Part shown: positions 50,703-60,525 of the stretch, in pieces
Layout of the letters: each line of letters begins with the position of its first letter
How positions within the stretch are numbered: position 1 is the first letter of the stretch
Assembly: GCA_040218145.1 (NCBI GenBank)
Contig: JAVJQK010000113.1
Coordinates: 124,001 to 188,000, forward strand
Source of the DNA: Sandaracinaceae bacterium
GTDB taxonomy: Bacteria > Myxococcota_A > Polyangia > Polyangiales > Sandaracinaceae
Direction of reading: 5' to 3'
Length of the DNA: 64,000 nucleotides
The notes under the pieces: generated by a model
What the model was told of the DNA's origin: nothing
Database searches by the model: none
What the model saw: the letters and a program-made list of their open reading frames with translations, nothing else
Program-made: the position numbers and the translations under genes

Positions 50703-51830
50703 TCACCCCGACGCGCGCGCGCCTCGCAGCAGCGCGCCGATCTCGTTGGCGGTGCGGTTCCAGTCGAACAGACTCGCTCTCCGGAGCGCTCGGCTGCGGA
50801 GTTGTGAAGCTGAGCGCTCATCGTCGAGCATCTCCCCTACGCGGTCCACCCAGTCCTTCGGTGTTTGCGGGTCCAGCAGTATGCCGCCGTCGCCCACGAC
50901 CTCCGAGAGCGACGCACGGTCGGAGGAGAGCACGACTGCCCCCGACGCCATCGCCTCGAGAGGTGCGAGTCCGTATCCCTCGTACAGGGACGGAAACACG
51001 AATGCGGTCGCGCCCTGCATCAAGGGGGACAAGTGCGCCCGTGGCACATAGCCGAGCGAGACGACGCTCTCGGCGACGCCTTGGCGCTGCGCTGATGCCC
51101 GCACGGCCTCGAACTCTCCGGTATCTTGGCGGCCTGCCAGCGCCAGGGTGATGTCCATCCCCCGCCGCCGGCAGCCACTCAGCACGTCGACCAAGAAGGC
51201 CACGTTCTTGTGGGACGCGTAGGTCCCGCTATAGAAGAGATAGGGCTTCGAGAGCGAGTGCCTGCGGCGGACGCTGCCGATCGTGGCCTCGTCAGAAGGC
51301 CTGAAGATCTCCTGCTCGAAGCCCTCGCCCACTACGCTGATTCGATCAGGATGGGCACGCAATCGCTCAATCATGTCGCGGCGCGTGTTGTTCGACACCG
51401 CGACAGCCATCGAGCGACGAAGGATCCAGGGCAGCACGCCCCTGAGGTGCAGTTTCGCGAGAGGATGGAAGTACGCGGAAGGCACCACCAGCGGGGTCAA
51501 GTCGTGGACCACCACTACCTGGGGAACCGGCGGACGGAGCAGTCCCTCGTGGAACGGCACGAAGAGCGCCTCGGCTGCCGACCTCTGGAGATGGTATGGC
51601 AAGCGAAGCTGCAGCCAGGATTGCCGCATCATCAGATGCCCCAGGCCGCCGCCGCTTCTCTTGGGCATGGCATGGGTCGTCACCGACCAATCCGGCGGCA
51701 CGTGTTCCGGGGTCTCCGTATAGAGAACGACATCGAAGTCTTGGAGGAGCCGTCCCACCACCTCCACCGTGTACCGTCCCAGGCCAGCCGGTTGGGGGTC
51801 GAAGGTCGGGAAGTAGACGCCGATGCGCAT
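50703..51830 (-). CDS. Glycosyltransferase (GT4 family)
   Basis: The 375-residue protein starts MRIGVYFPTFDPQPAGLGRY and has VVVHDLTPLVVPSAY, AVSNNTRRDMIERL, YSGTYASHKNVAFLVDVL and the GT4 donor signature AFVFPSLYEGYGLAPLEAMASGAVVLSSDRASLSEVVG. It is a retaining glycosyltransferase of the mannosyl/rhamnosyl type. The ATG at 51828-51830 shares one base with the stop of the upstream membrane protein gene. Confidence 0.9.
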   Translation of the reverse strand: MRIGVYFPTFDPQPAGLGRYTVEVVGRLLQDFDVVLYTETPEHVPPDWSVTTHAMPKRSGGGLGHLMMRQSWLQLRLPYHLQRSAAEALFVPFHEGLLRPPVPQVVVVHDLTPLVVPSAYFHPLAKLHLRGVLPWILRRSMAVAVSNNTRRDMIERLRAHPDRISVVGEGFEQEIFRPSDEATIGSVRRRHSLSKPYLFYSGTYASHKNVAFLVDVLSGCRRRGMDITLALAGRQDTGEFEAVRASAQRQGVAESVVSLGYVPRAHLSPLMQGATAFVFPSLYEGYGLAPLEAMASGAVVLSSDRASLSEVVGDGGILLDPQTPKDWVDRVGEMLDDERSASQLRSRALRRASLFDWNRTANEIGALLRGARASG

Positions 51831-53149
51831 CAGAGGGAAACGTGCCTTGCAGGAGGCAGCCGCGGGTGCGCGTGCGACCCGTGAGGCGCCCGCGCCGTCC
51901 AGGTCAGCACGAGCGCGGCGAAGAAGGGCATCATCGGTATTCGATATCTCGACAATGTTCCAAGATTCGTGGACGCGAGTCCAACCGCGACACCGAAGCC
52001 GACGACGAAGACGATCGCGAACGCCAACGTGGGCGAGCGCTTGATCTCGTTCCAGAGGCCCTTCGGCGAGCGGCGTGCGAAGGCCATGAGGAGCAACACC
52101 GTGAGCGTCGTCGTCTCGATCGCGTTGACAGCCATCGTGACGTTGCGGACCTCGAAGAAGGCGGGGCGGAAGAGCGACGTGGCCAACGCGAGGGGAGCGA
52201 AGGCGAGCTGACCCAGGAGGGATCGCTCCTCTTGCTCGGCGACCTCGTAGTAGGAACCGCCCTGGACCGAGGTCCCGACGTGCTGGAGGCGCGCCGTCTC
52301 TTCCCCCACTTTCTCGACGGCGTAGCGCGGGAAGAGCTCGCCCAGGACCACGATCATCAGCACGACGGCCCCGACGCCGATCAGGACGTAGCCGGGACGG
52401 AGGTCTACGCCTCTCCCTCCTGACGCGTCGTTGGCGCGGCGCCAGTACCACCAGACGGCCCCGGCGAGAGCCAGGGCGAACAGCACGTACGCCTTCACCA
52501 TGGCCACCCAGAAGCCCGCGAAGAGCACCAGCGCGACGCCTACGGCTCGGCGCCGCTGGACGAACCGATGTAGCCCCAGGACCACCCACCCGAACGCCGC
52601 CATCGCGACCGTCTCCTTGAGAATGGCGGACGACCAGAACACGACGGAGGGGACGAGCATCGTCGCGACGAGGTGTCGGCGCCAGAGGTGAGTCTGGAAG
52701 ACCTCGCGAAAGACCCTGTAGAGGGCGAGTTGGCCGAAGAACGCGGCGATGCTGAGCGCGACGCAGACGCCATAGATCGACTCGCCCAAGACGAGCTGCA
52801 GGAGGCCGGACACGGCGCTCATCGTGCCAGTCGAGCCGCCAGCTCCCATGACGTAGAAGGGCCAGATGGACTCCTGATGGACGAGCAGCGCTACCAGCTC
52901 GGGGAAGAAGCGACCGGGATCGTAGCTGACGACGTCGGCGATGGTCGCTCCGGTGACGAAGTAGACCATCATGTCGCCCCCGCCGTAGATGCCCTGCGTG
53001 ATCCAGACCTGCGCGAACGCCGCGAGCACGTGGAAGAGGAACGCCGCCAACAGAAGCCCGCGCTCCTCCGTTCGAAACTGTCGCAGAACGCCGCCGATGA
53101 GAACCAGCCCGAGAACGAGCGCCAACAACGGCGAGATGATGTCAGCCAC
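51830..53149 (-). CDS. Polytopic membrane protein, possible repeat-unit polymerase (Wzy-like)
   Basis: The 439-residue protein has about ten hydrophobic helices, with a larger loop near residues 260-310 (RYAVEKVGEETARLQHVGTSVQGG). No enzyme signature is recognised. In a Wzx-containing locus a multi-helix protein among glycosyltransferases is often the O-unit polymerase Wzy, so this is inferred from context only. Start GTG 53149; it overlaps the upstream GT4 gene by eight bases. Confidence 0.65.
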   Translation of the reverse strand: MADIISPLLALVLGLVLIGGVLRQFRTEERGLLLAAFLFHVLAAFAQVWITQGIYGGGDMMVYFVTGATIADVVSYDPGRFFPELVALLVHQESIWPFYVMGAGGSTGTMSAVSGLLQLVLGESIYGVCVALSIAAFFGQLALYRVFREVFQTHLWRRHLVATMLVPSVVFWSSAILKETVAMAAFGWVVLGLHRFVQRRRAVGVALVLFAGFWVAMVKAYVLFALALAGAVWWYWRRANDASGGRGVDLRPGYVLIGVGAVVLMIVVLGELFPRYAVEKVGEETARLQHVGTSVQGGSYYEVAEQEERSLLGQLAFAPLALATSLFRPAFFEVRNVTMAVNAIETTTLTVLLLMAFARRSPKGLWNEIKRSPTLAFAIVFVVGFGVAVGLASTNLGTLSRYRIPMMPFFAALVLTWTARAPHGSHAHPRLPPARHVSL

Positions 53150-54338
53150 GCGACACCTCCGCGCGGCGCCGCTGCTCGCCGCCGGGGTGGACCGGCAAGC
53201 GGAGTGCAGCCTCGTAGGCCTCGGACAACGCCTGCCAGATCCGCTCGCGCCGAAAGAACTCTCGGGCTCTCATCCGACCGGAGTGGCCGTGTTCGCGGCG
53301 CAGCGCCTCACTGCGCGCGTAGCGATCCATCGCCTCGAACAGCGGTGTGACCGTCTTTGGGGGAACCAATATCCCCGTGACGCCATCTTCTACGGCGTCG
53401 ACGCAGCCGGGGATCCGAGTGGCGATGACCGGGAGAGCCATGGACATGGCCTCGAGAGGGACGTTCGGAAACCCCTCGCGATAGGTCGGCAGGACGACTA
53501 CATCCATGGCGGCGTAGAGCCTGGCGGGATCGTCGGAGGAGCCGACGAGGTGAGCTCGCTCATCGGACCGCAACGCCTCGCGAACGGCGTCGTCCACGGG
53601 GTCCTGATCCTCGAAAGGGCCGACGATCACGAGGTGGGCATGAGGGTGCGCGTCCCGTATTCGCGCCCAAGCTCTCGCGAGCTCATGGACACCCTTGTCG
53701 CGCACGATGCGCCCGACGAAGCCGAAGACGAGCCCGCTCGAAGGAACCCCCCACGAATGGCGGACTCGTTCCCGCTGCGCAGCGTGGGTGGCCGGGTTGA
53801 AGCGCCCCTCGGTGTCCACGCCCTGCCCGCTCCCGCGGAGAAGAACCTGGATCTTGTCCGGGTCGGTGAGCCCCAGGTCCAAGGCGACGCCCCTCAACGA
53901 GTGGCTGACGCAGAGCACTTCGGTGGCCAGGCCGCAGGACACCATCTCGGTCAGCGTGAGCAAGGTTCGTCGCGCTCCAGATGCGCCCATCAGCGGCAGC
54001 CCTCGCATGTGGTAGATGCGTACGGGCACGCCAGCGAGTGCCGCGGCGATCGTCCCCAGCAGTCCGCCCTTCGGCGTGTGGGCGTGAACGACGTCCGGCC
54101 TCTCGCGACGGAAGTGTGCCCAGAGGCGCCGCAGCGCCGCCAGATCTCTCAGCGGTGTGATGCGGCGCTCCATCGGCACCGCGAAGACCCGAGCCTCTTC
54201 GGTCGCCGCGAAACGCTCGAGCGCATCTCCAGGCGCCGACACGAAGCTCAGTTCGAAGCCCCGCGTTCGCATGAAGGCAGTTTGCCCACGCAGGAACCCG
54301 AGCGACTGCGGGACGGTGGTCACGTGGATGACCCTCAT
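53142..54338 (-). CDS. Glycosyltransferase (GT4 family)
   Basis: The 398-residue protein starts MRVIHVTTVPQSLGFLRGQTAFM and has DVVHAHTPKGGLLGTIAAALAGVPVRIYHMRGLPL, FVGRIVRDKGVHELARAW and DVVVLPTYREGFPNVPLEAMSMALPVIATRIPGC. The EGFPN motif is the GT4 donor loop. It resembles N-acetylgalactosaminyl/galactosyltransferases of the PglA/CapM type, but this is only a suggestion. The start overlaps the asparagine synthase stop as ATGA. Confidence 0.9.
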   Translation of the reverse strand: MRVIHVTTVPQSLGFLRGQTAFMRTRGFELSFVSAPGDALERFAATEEARVFAVPMERRITPLRDLAALRRLWAHFRRERPDVVHAHTPKGGLLGTIAAALAGVPVRIYHMRGLPLMGASGARRTLLTLTEMVSCGLATEVLCVSHSLRGVALDLGLTDPDKIQVLLRGSGQGVDTEGRFNPATHAAQRERVRHSWGVPSSGLVFGFVGRIVRDKGVHELARAWARIRDAHPHAHLVIVGPFEDQDPVDDAVREALRSDERAHLVGSSDDPARLYAAMDVVVLPTYREGFPNVPLEAMSMALPVIATRIPGCVDAVEDGVTGILVPPKTVTPLFEAMDRYARSEALRREHGHSGRMRAREFFRRERIWQALSEAYEAALRLPVHPGGEQRRRAEVSRG

Positions 54339-56272
54339 GCTCCCCCCACGAGGCTCGTGGCGCTGGCCCCCCCGACGCGCGTCTGCTTCATCGAGTCCTG
54401 CCACCCGCGAAACATCAGCAATCCCCAGATGCCCTGGTCGAGACCCGAGCGCCCCGCGAGAAAGCTCGCCCACGCGCCGCGAACGGCAGAGACGTCGAAG
54501 AGGGCGTCGCTCCGGAGCGTCGCCGGGTCCAGGAGCCCTTCGGCCCACCCTCGAAGCGGCCCGCGCAGCCAGTCGCCTACCGGGACGCCGAACCCCATCT
54601 TGGGGCGGTCCCACAGCGCCGCCGGGACGCGGTTCGCGAGCAGCCGGCGGAGCGGGAGCTTCCCCCTCCCCCCCTGGATCTTTTCGCTCGCCGGGATCCG
54701 CATGGCCAACTCGACGACGCGATGGTCCAGGAGCGGCACGCGGGCCTCGAGCGACACGGCCATCGAGGCCCGGTCCACTTTCGTCAGGATGTCGTCCGGC
54801 AAGTAGCCGACCAGATCACCGAGCATCATCCGCTCGACGATGGAAGCCGTGGGCAACCCTGGACGCCCCGACCAAGACGTCGACGGGGGGCGCTGGAGGA
54901 GCTGGGCGGGGTGTGGCCACTGGCTTTGGAGGAGCTCGTAGAGGTGCTCGGGGCTCCGGGCTGGGAGCAGCCCGAGCGCCTTGCGGAGCTTGTCCCCCGG
55001 TAGCCGAACCGGCAGGCGGTTGGCGAAGGCGCGGTTGATCCACTCCGCCGGCGTCAGCGCCGCGAGCCGCTCTCCGTGACGGCGAACCCCAGGTGGAACG
55101 CGTCGAAGCGCGCTCCACACTCGAGGGGCCCAGATGTGCCGGTTGTACCCACCGAACAGCTCGTCGCCTCCGTCTCCCGAGAGGGCGACTGTGACCTGCT
55201 CACGCGCCAGACGGGACACGAGGTACGTGGGGAGCAGCGAAGAGTCGGCGAACGGCTCGTCCAGGATGTGCGGCAGCTCGGGGACCCAGGCCAAGGCCGT
55301 GTCAGCGTCCACCGTCAACGCGGTGTGGTCGCAGCCGAGGTGTTCGGCCACCGCAGCCGCCGCCCCGGACTCATCGTAGTCCGCCCGCGTGTTGCCGATG
55401 CTGAAGGTCCTGACGGGGCGCGTGGATGCCTCCTGCATGAGGGCGACGACCATCGAGGAGTCGATTCCCCCCGAGAGCAAGGCCCCCAGAGGGACGTCGG
55501 AGATCATCCTCAGCCTCACGGCGTCTCGCAGGAGCGCCTCCAGCTCGCCATCCGCCGGCGGCGGCCCGGAACCCAGAAGCCGCCGGGGCTCCCAGTAGAC
55601 GGTCTCTCGCGGCTCGGTGTTTCGAGAGTCGAATTCGACGTAGGTGCCCGGGCGGACCTTCCACGCGTCGTGCTCGACGGTCAGCGGCGCCGGCACGTAG
55701 TTGAAGCGGAGATACGCTTCGACGGCCTCCGGGTCCAGGTCGAGCACGTGCCGCGGGTGTCGATGGACCGCGGCGAGCGTCGATGCGAACACGAGGTCGC
55801 CAGCCACGCGCGCGAACACGAGCGGCTTGATGCCGAGCCTATCGCGAACCAGCGTGAGCCTCTCCTCGCGTCGATCCCAGAGCGCCAGCGCGAACATGCC
55901 GACGAAGCGGCGCAAGGCATCGTCGAGGCCCCACTCCTCGATGGCGGCCAACAAGACCTCGGTATCGGAGCTCCCCCGCCATGCGCGTGGGCCGCGCTCG
56001 TCCAGCTCTCTCCGAATCTGGCGATAGTTGTAGACCTCGCCGTTGTACGCGAGCGCGTAGCGGCCTCCGAGCGAGAGCATGGGCTGGCGCCCCTCAGGAG
56101 AGAGATCGAGGATGCTCAAGCGCCGGTGCCCCAGATGGAGCCCGCAGCCTGGCTCGAACCAGGCCCCCGCGTCATCTGGACCGCGCGAGGCGAGCGCGTC
56201 GCGCATCGTGCGCACGATCGCCGCCGCCTCGGCGTCCCCGCGCTCGGTCCAGAGTCCAGCGACACCACACAC
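54335..56272 (-). CDS. asnB: Asparagine synthase (glutamine-hydrolysing), AsnB-like
   Basis: The 645-residue protein has the class-II amidotransferase head (Cys2, CGVAGLW; HRRLSILDLSPEGRQPM; YNGEVYNY) and a synthetase domain with the ATP loop LLSGGIDSSMV and TVALSGDGGDELFGGYNRH. The start is GTG, so Met-Cys is processed to expose the catalytic Cys. In glycan loci such proteins often amidate uronic acids rather than make asparagine, which fits the UDP-uronate enzymes here. It overlaps the downstream GT4 gene by ATGA. Confidence 0.9.
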   Translation of the reverse strand: MCGVAGLWTERGDAEAAAIVRTMRDALASRGPDDAGAWFEPGCGLHLGHRRLSILDLSPEGRQPMLSLGGRYALAYNGEVYNYRQIRRELDERGPRAWRGSSDTEVLLAAIEEWGLDDALRRFVGMFALALWDRREERLTLVRDRLGIKPLVFARVAGDLVFASTLAAVHRHPRHVLDLDPEAVEAYLRFNYVPAPLTVEHDAWKVRPGTYVEFDSRNTEPRETVYWEPRRLLGSGPPPADGELEALLRDAVRLRMISDVPLGALLSGGIDSSMVVALMQEASTRPVRTFSIGNTRADYDESGAAAAVAEHLGCDHTALTVDADTALAWVPELPHILDEPFADSSLLPTYLVSRLAREQVTVALSGDGGDELFGGYNRHIWAPRVWSALRRVPPGVRRHGERLAALTPAEWINRAFANRLPVRLPGDKLRKALGLLPARSPEHLYELLQSQWPHPAQLLQRPPSTSWSGRPGLPTASIVERMMLGDLVGYLPDDILTKVDRASMAVSLEARVPLLDHRVVELAMRIPASEKIQGGRGKLPLRRLLANRVPAALWDRPKMGFGVPVGDWLRGPLRGWAEGLLDPATLRSDALFDVSAVRGAWASFLAGRSGLDQGIWGLLMFRGWQDSMKQTRVGGASATSLVGGA

Positions 56273-56314
56273 GTCAGCCGCCTCGCCCCGTCATCGAGCC
56301 CGAGAGGTCGAGCC

Positions 56315-56968
56315 TCACGAGGCGCACGAGCGCTCCGGGCTCCCCATGAACTCGCTCATCGTCGCGGAGCCGGCCTCGGAGATCCCCTCCCGGCGCAAGA
56401 CCTGCCCCGCAGTGCGGACGAGGATCCGCAAGTCCAGCCCAAGAGACCAGTTCTCGACGTACCAGACGTCCATCTCGAGGCGACGCTCCCAGTCCACGCT
56501 GTTGCGTCCGTTCACCTGAGCCCAACCCGTGATACCCGGAGGCATCGCGTGGCGCCTCGTTTGGCGCTCACTGTATCGCTCGAGATAACGGGCCAGGAGC
56601 GGCCGCGGCCCCACGAGGGACATGTCTCCCCGCAGCACGTGCCAGAGCTCTGGGAGCTCGTCGAGGCTCGTCGCTCGAAGCAGCGCCCCGTAGCGAGTCA
56701 GCCGCTCGTCGTCCGGCAGCAGCCTCCCCGCCCCATCGCGGGCGTCCGTCATGGTGCGGAGCTTTCGCATGCGGAAGAGACGCCCTCCGATGCCTGGCCG
56801 AGTCTGGGCGAACAGCGGCGGCCAGCCATGGGCGAGTGTGCCAGCCGCGGTCAGGCCCACGAGCAGCGGCGAGAGCACGACGAGGCCCGACGCGCTGACC
56901 GCCACGTCCAGCAGGCGCTTCACCCGCAACGCGGGCGTCTTCCGAGGCATGCGGTCGAGCCAGCTCAC
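56315..56968 (-). CDS. Phosphoglycosyl transferase (PglC-size, sugar transferase)
   Basis: The 217-residue monotopic membrane enzyme has KRLLDVAVSASGLVVLSPLL (re-entrant helix), then FRMRKLRTM, RATSLDELPELWHVLRGDMSLVGPRPLL, and PGITGWAQVNGRNSVDWERRLEMDVWYVENW. It transfers a sugar-1-phosphate from UDP-sugar to polyprenyl phosphate and starts repeat-unit assembly. It is the short form, like PglC, fitting the PglE/PglF genes nearby. Start GTG 56968; divergent from the dehydrogenase gene. Confidence 0.93.
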   Translation of the reverse strand: MSWLDRMPRKTPALRVKRLLDVAVSASGLVVLSPLLVGLTAAGTLAHGWPPLFAQTRPGIGGRLFRMRKLRTMTDARDGAGRLLPDDERLTRYGALLRATSLDELPELWHVLRGDMSLVGPRPLLARYLERYSERQTRRHAMPPGITGWAQVNGRNSVDWERRLEMDVWYVENWSLGLDLRILVRTAGQVLRREGISEAGSATMSEFMGSPERSCAS

Positions 56969-57098
56969 TACCCTATCCGTTTCCCACTGGACCCTGCCCG
57001 TTCAGGCGCGCGAATCTCCCGCCGGGTTCGCGCAACGGAGAGAGCGGTTTGACCCATGGACGAGTCGTATGCAAGGTCGCGGATCCGCGGAGGAAGAT

Positions 57099-58379
57099 GT
57101 GAGTGAGCGAGTCGTGGTCGTGGGCCTGGGGTACGTCGGCCTCCCAGTCGCCTTGGGTTTCGCCCGAGCTTGGCCCGACGTCGTCGGCTTCGATATCTCG
57201 AGCCGTCGCGTCGAAGAGCTCCAGCGAGGCTACGACCGTACCAACGAGGTCACGGAGGCGCAGCTCGAGGAGTCTTCGATCCGCCTCACGGCCAGCCCCG
57301 AAGGCGTCGGGGAGCCGACGTTCATCATCGTGACGGTTCCGACTCCCATCGATGGCAATCGTCAACCCGACCTGACGCCTCTCCGGCGCGCATCGGAGAC
57401 AGTGGGGACATTCCTTCGGGCCGGCGCAGTCGTGGTGTACGAGTCGACGGTGTACCCAGGCGTCACCGAAGAGTTCTGCGGCCCGATCCTCGAGTCTGTA
57501 TCGGGGCTGACCCTCGGTGTGGACTTCAAGCTCGGCTACTCACCCGAGCGCATCAACCCCGGGGACAAGGAACACACTCTGGAGAAGACGGTCAAGGTCG
57601 TCGCAGGACAGGACGCGAGCACGCTCGAGCGCGTGGCCGCCGCCTACGAGAAGGTCATCGCAGCCGGCGTTCACCGAGCCCCTACGATCAAGGTCGCCGA
57701 GGCGGCAAAGGTCATCGAGAACACCCAGCGAGATCTCAACATCGCGCTGATGAACGAGTTGGCCCTCATCTTCGACCGACTGGGTATTCGTACGAAAGAT
57801 GTGCTGACCGCTGCAGGGACCAAGTGGAACTTCCTGCCGTTCAGCCCCGGACTGGTTGGAGGACATTGCATCGGCGTCGACCCGTACTACCTGACCGCCA
57901 AAGCCGAGGCTGTCGGATACCACCCCCAAGTGATCCTCGCTGGACGCAGGATCAACGATGGGATGGGCGCGTTCGTCGCGCAGCGCGTGATCAAGATGCT
58001 GATCGGACGAGACCGCGCGATCAAGGGCGCGCGAGTCGGCATCTTGGGACTCACATTCAAGGAGAACGTCCCCGATCTGCGGAACAGCCGAGTGCCCGAC
58101 ATCATCCACGAGCTGAGGCAATTCGGTATCGAGCCCCTCGTTCATGATCCCCGCGCCGATCCGCACGAGGCGCTCGACGAATACGGGCTCCGGCTGGTCG
58201 AGTTCGACGAGCTCCTTCGGCTGGATGGCCTGATCCTCGCCGTGCCGCACCGAGAGTATTCGGAGATGGGGCGCGACCGGCTCTTCGCCACTTTGACCGA
58301 GGGGGGCACACTCGCGGACATCAAGTCCATGCTCGACCCCGCAGAAGTCCCCGAACGGTTCGAGTACTGGAGTCTATGA
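57099..58379 (+). CDS. UDP-N-acetyl sugar 6-dehydrogenase (TviB/WbpA-like)
   Basis: The 426-residue enzyme has [48 protein letters not shown], and the catalytic cysteine in [17 protein letters not shown], then [17 protein letters not shown]. This subfamily oxidises UDP-GlcNAc or UDP-ManNAc to the uronate, unlike the Ugd at 37809. Start GTG 57099 follows GGAGGA; ATG 57069 is an alternative. It overlaps the epimerase gene by ATGA. Confidence 0.92.
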   Translation: MSERVVVVGLGYVGLPVALGFARAWPDVVGFDISSRRVEELQRGYDRTNEVTEAQLEESSIRLTASPEGVGEPTFIIVTVPTPIDGNRQPDLTPLRRASETVGTFLRAGAVVVYESTVYPGVTEEFCGPILESVSGLTLGVDFKLGYSPERINPGDKEHTLEKTVKVVAGQDASTLERVAAAYEKVIAAGVHRAPTIKVAEAAKVIENTQRDLNIALMNELALIFDRLGIRTKDVLTAAGTKWNFLPFSPGLVGGHCIGVDPYYLTAKAEAVGYHPQVILAGRRINDGMGAFVAQRVIKMLIGRDRAIKGARVGILGLTFKENVPDLRNSRVPDIIHELRQFGIEPLVHDPRADPHEALDEYGLRLVEFDELLRLDGLILAVPHREYSEMGRDRLFATLTEGGTLADIKSMLDPAEVPERFEYWSL

Positions 58380-59389
58380 TGGCGCGCGTTCTCGTCACCG
58401 GCGCTGCCGGGTTCATCGGTTATCACCTCTCCGAACGTCTCCTGAGCCGCGGGGACGAGGTCATCGGGCTGGACAATCTCAACGACTACTACTCGGTGGA
58501 GCTCAAGGAAGCTCGAGTGGCGCGGCTCAGCCGCCATCGCGGCTTCGAGCTCGCGAGGCTGGACCTGGCGGACCGCGAGCAGGTCCCTGCGCTCTTCGCC
58601 GAGAAGCGCTTCGACAAGGTCGTCAACCTCGCTGCCCAGGCGGGAGTTCGCTATTCGCTCGAGAACCCACACGCCTACGTCGACGCCAACCTCGTCGGAT
58701 TCGTCAACATCCTCGAGGGATGCCGGCACCACGAGGTCGAGCATCTGGTCTACGCCTCCTCGAGCTCCGTGTACGGCGCGAACACCCGGATGCCCTTCTC
58801 GACGCGAGACAACGTGGATCATCCCGTGAGTCTCTACGCAGCCTCCAAGAAGGCGAACGAGCTCATGGCCCATACCTACAGCCACCTCTATGGGCTGCCG
58901 ACCACGGGGTTACGTTTCTTCACCGTTTACGGTCCCTGGGGGCGCCCCGACATGGCTCTGTTCCTCTTCACCAAGGCCATCCTCGAGGGGCGGGCGATCG
59001 ATGTCTTCAACAACGGGAACATGCGGCGAGACTTCACCTACATCGACGACATCGTCGAGGGAGTCGTGCGAGTTCTGGATCGCACGCCCGCCCCTGACCC
59101 GGAGTGGAACGGCGACCAGCCGAACCCAAGCCGGAGCCCGGCCCCGTTTCGAGTCTACAACATCGGAAACAACGAACCCGTCGAGCTCATGGACATGATC
59201 GCGGCGCTCGAAACTCATCTCGGCAAAGAGGCCGAGAAGAACATGCTCCCGATGCAGCCCGGCGACGTCCCCGCGACCTTTGCCGACGTCGAGGATCTCG
59301 TCGCGGACGTCGACTTCAAGCCGAGCACGCCCATCATGACGGGGATCGGAAGGTTCGTGGACTGGTACCGAGAGTTCTACGGGGCCTGA
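58376..59389 (+). CDS. UDP-glucuronate 4-epimerase-like SDR
   Basis: The 337-residue NAD-dependent epimerase has [63 protein letters not shown], catalytic [41 protein letters not shown]. This is the CapI/LspL pattern, making UDP-galacturonate from UDP-glucuronate. The uronate could come from Ugd. It is coupled to the preceding dehydrogenase gene by ATGA. Confidence 0.92.
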   Translation: MMARVLVTGAAGFIGYHLSERLLSRGDEVIGLDNLNDYYSVELKEARVARLSRHRGFELARLDLADREQVPALFAEKRFDKVVNLAAQAGVRYSLENPHAYVDANLVGFVNILEGCRHHEVEHLVYASSSSVYGANTRMPFSTRDNVDHPVSLYAASKKANELMAHTYSHLYGLPTTGLRFFTVYGPWGRPDMALFLFTKAILEGRAIDVFNNGNMRRDFTYIDDIVEGVVRVLDRTPAPDPEWNGDQPNPSRSPAPFRVYNIGNNEPVELMDMIAALETHLGKEAEKNMLPMQPGDVPATFADVEDLVADVDFKPSTPIMTGIGRFVDWYREFYGA

Positions 59390-59391
59390 AC

Positions 59392-60525
59392 ATGTCTCGC
59401 ATCTATCTGTCGGCGCCGCACATGGGCGGTGAAGAGCTGGGATTTGTCGAGGACGCTTTCGAGACCAATTGGCTCTCGTCGGTCGGCCCCAATCTCGACG
59501 GATTCGAGACTGAGCTGGGCGACCTCGTCGGCGCCTACTGTGCCGCGCTCTCCAGCGGCACCGCCGCCATCCACCTCGGCTTGCGACTCCTGGGAGTGGG
59601 GAGCGGTGATGAGGTCATCTGTCCAACGCTGACGTTCGTCGCCACGGCGAACCCCATCCTGTACCAAGGTGGTATCCCCGTCTTTCTGGACAGCGAGTCG
59701 ACGAGCTGGAATCTGGACCCGAATCTGCTCGAGGACGTGCTCGCTGAGAAGGCGTCCCGGGGCACGCTTCCCAAGGCGGTCATCGTCGTCCACCTCTTCG
59801 GTCAGAGCGCCGACCTCGACGCCCTGCGCGATGTCTGCGCACGCTATGAAGTTCCGATCCTCGAGGACGCCGCCGAGGCCCTCGGCACGACCTACCGTGG
59901 CACGCAAGTTGGCGCGTTTGGCGAGATTGGCGTCTTCAGCTTCAACGGGAACAAGATCATCACCACCACCGGCGGTGGCGCGCTCGTCAGCCGAGACCCC
60001 GAGCTGGTCGCGCGAGCGCGGTTCTGGGCCACCCAGGCGCGAGATCCATCGACGGCGTATGAACATTCTCAGCTGGGTTACAACTACCGAATGAGCAATG
60101 TGCTGGCTGGGATTGGACGCGGACAGCTCCGTGTCTTGCCCGAGCGGGTGGATCGTCGACGCGAGATCGCCTTCCACTACGCCAGCGCGTTCGAGGATCT
60201 CGAGGGTATCGAGCTCATGCCTCAGGCCGATTGGGGATTGCACACGAACTGGCTGAGTGTCTTCGTCGTCGATGAGGCGGCGGGGTGCAGCCGCGACGCG
60301 CTCATCGCGGCGCTCGCGGCCGAGGACATCGAAGCGCGGCCCGTGTGGAAGCCGATGCACACCCAAGCGCTCTTCCAGGGCTGCGAGAGCCACGGAGGCG
60401 CCGTCGCTGAGCGCGCGTTCGAACGCGGCATCTGTCTCCCCAGTTCGTCGAACCTCACGAACGACCAGCAAGCGCGTGTCATCGATGTCGTGCGTCGGCG
60501 AGCTGGAGCCCGAGGCATGCCGTGA
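59392..60525 (+). CDS. pglE: PglE-like UDP-4-keto-6-deoxy-GlcNAc aminotransferase
   Basis: The 377-residue DegT-type PLP enzyme starts RIYLSAPHMGGEELGFVEDAF and has EDAAEALGTTYRGTQVGAFGEIG, FSFNGNKIITTTGGGALV with the PLP Lys, and RPVWKPMHTQALFQGC. These segments match Campylobacter PglE as I recall it. It should aminate C4 of the keto sugar made by the PglF-like protein encoded next. Its stop overlaps that gene as GTGA. Confidence 0.9.
   Translation: MSRIYLSAPHMGGEELGFVEDAFETNWLSSVGPNLDGFETELGDLVGAYCAALSSGTAAIHLGLRLLGVGSGDEVICPTLTFVATANPILYQGGIPVFLDSESTSWNLDPNLLEDVLAEKASRGTLPKAVIVVHLFGQSADLDALRDVCARYEVPILEDAAEALGTTYRGTQVGAFGEIGVFSFNGNKIITTTGGGALVSRDPELVARARFWATQARDPSTAYEHSQLGYNYRMSNVLAGIGRGQLRVLPERVDRRREIAFHYASAFEDLEGIELMPQADWGLHTNWLSVFVVDEAAGCSRDALIAALAAEDIEARPVWKPMHTQALFQGCESHGGAVAERAFERGICLPSSSNLTNDQQARVIDVVRRRAGARGMP

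Noticed and set aside
57049-57073. TTGACC and TATGCA as a promoter of the TviB-like gene
   Set aside because: The spacing is only 13 bases, too short for a normal sigma-70 promoter.
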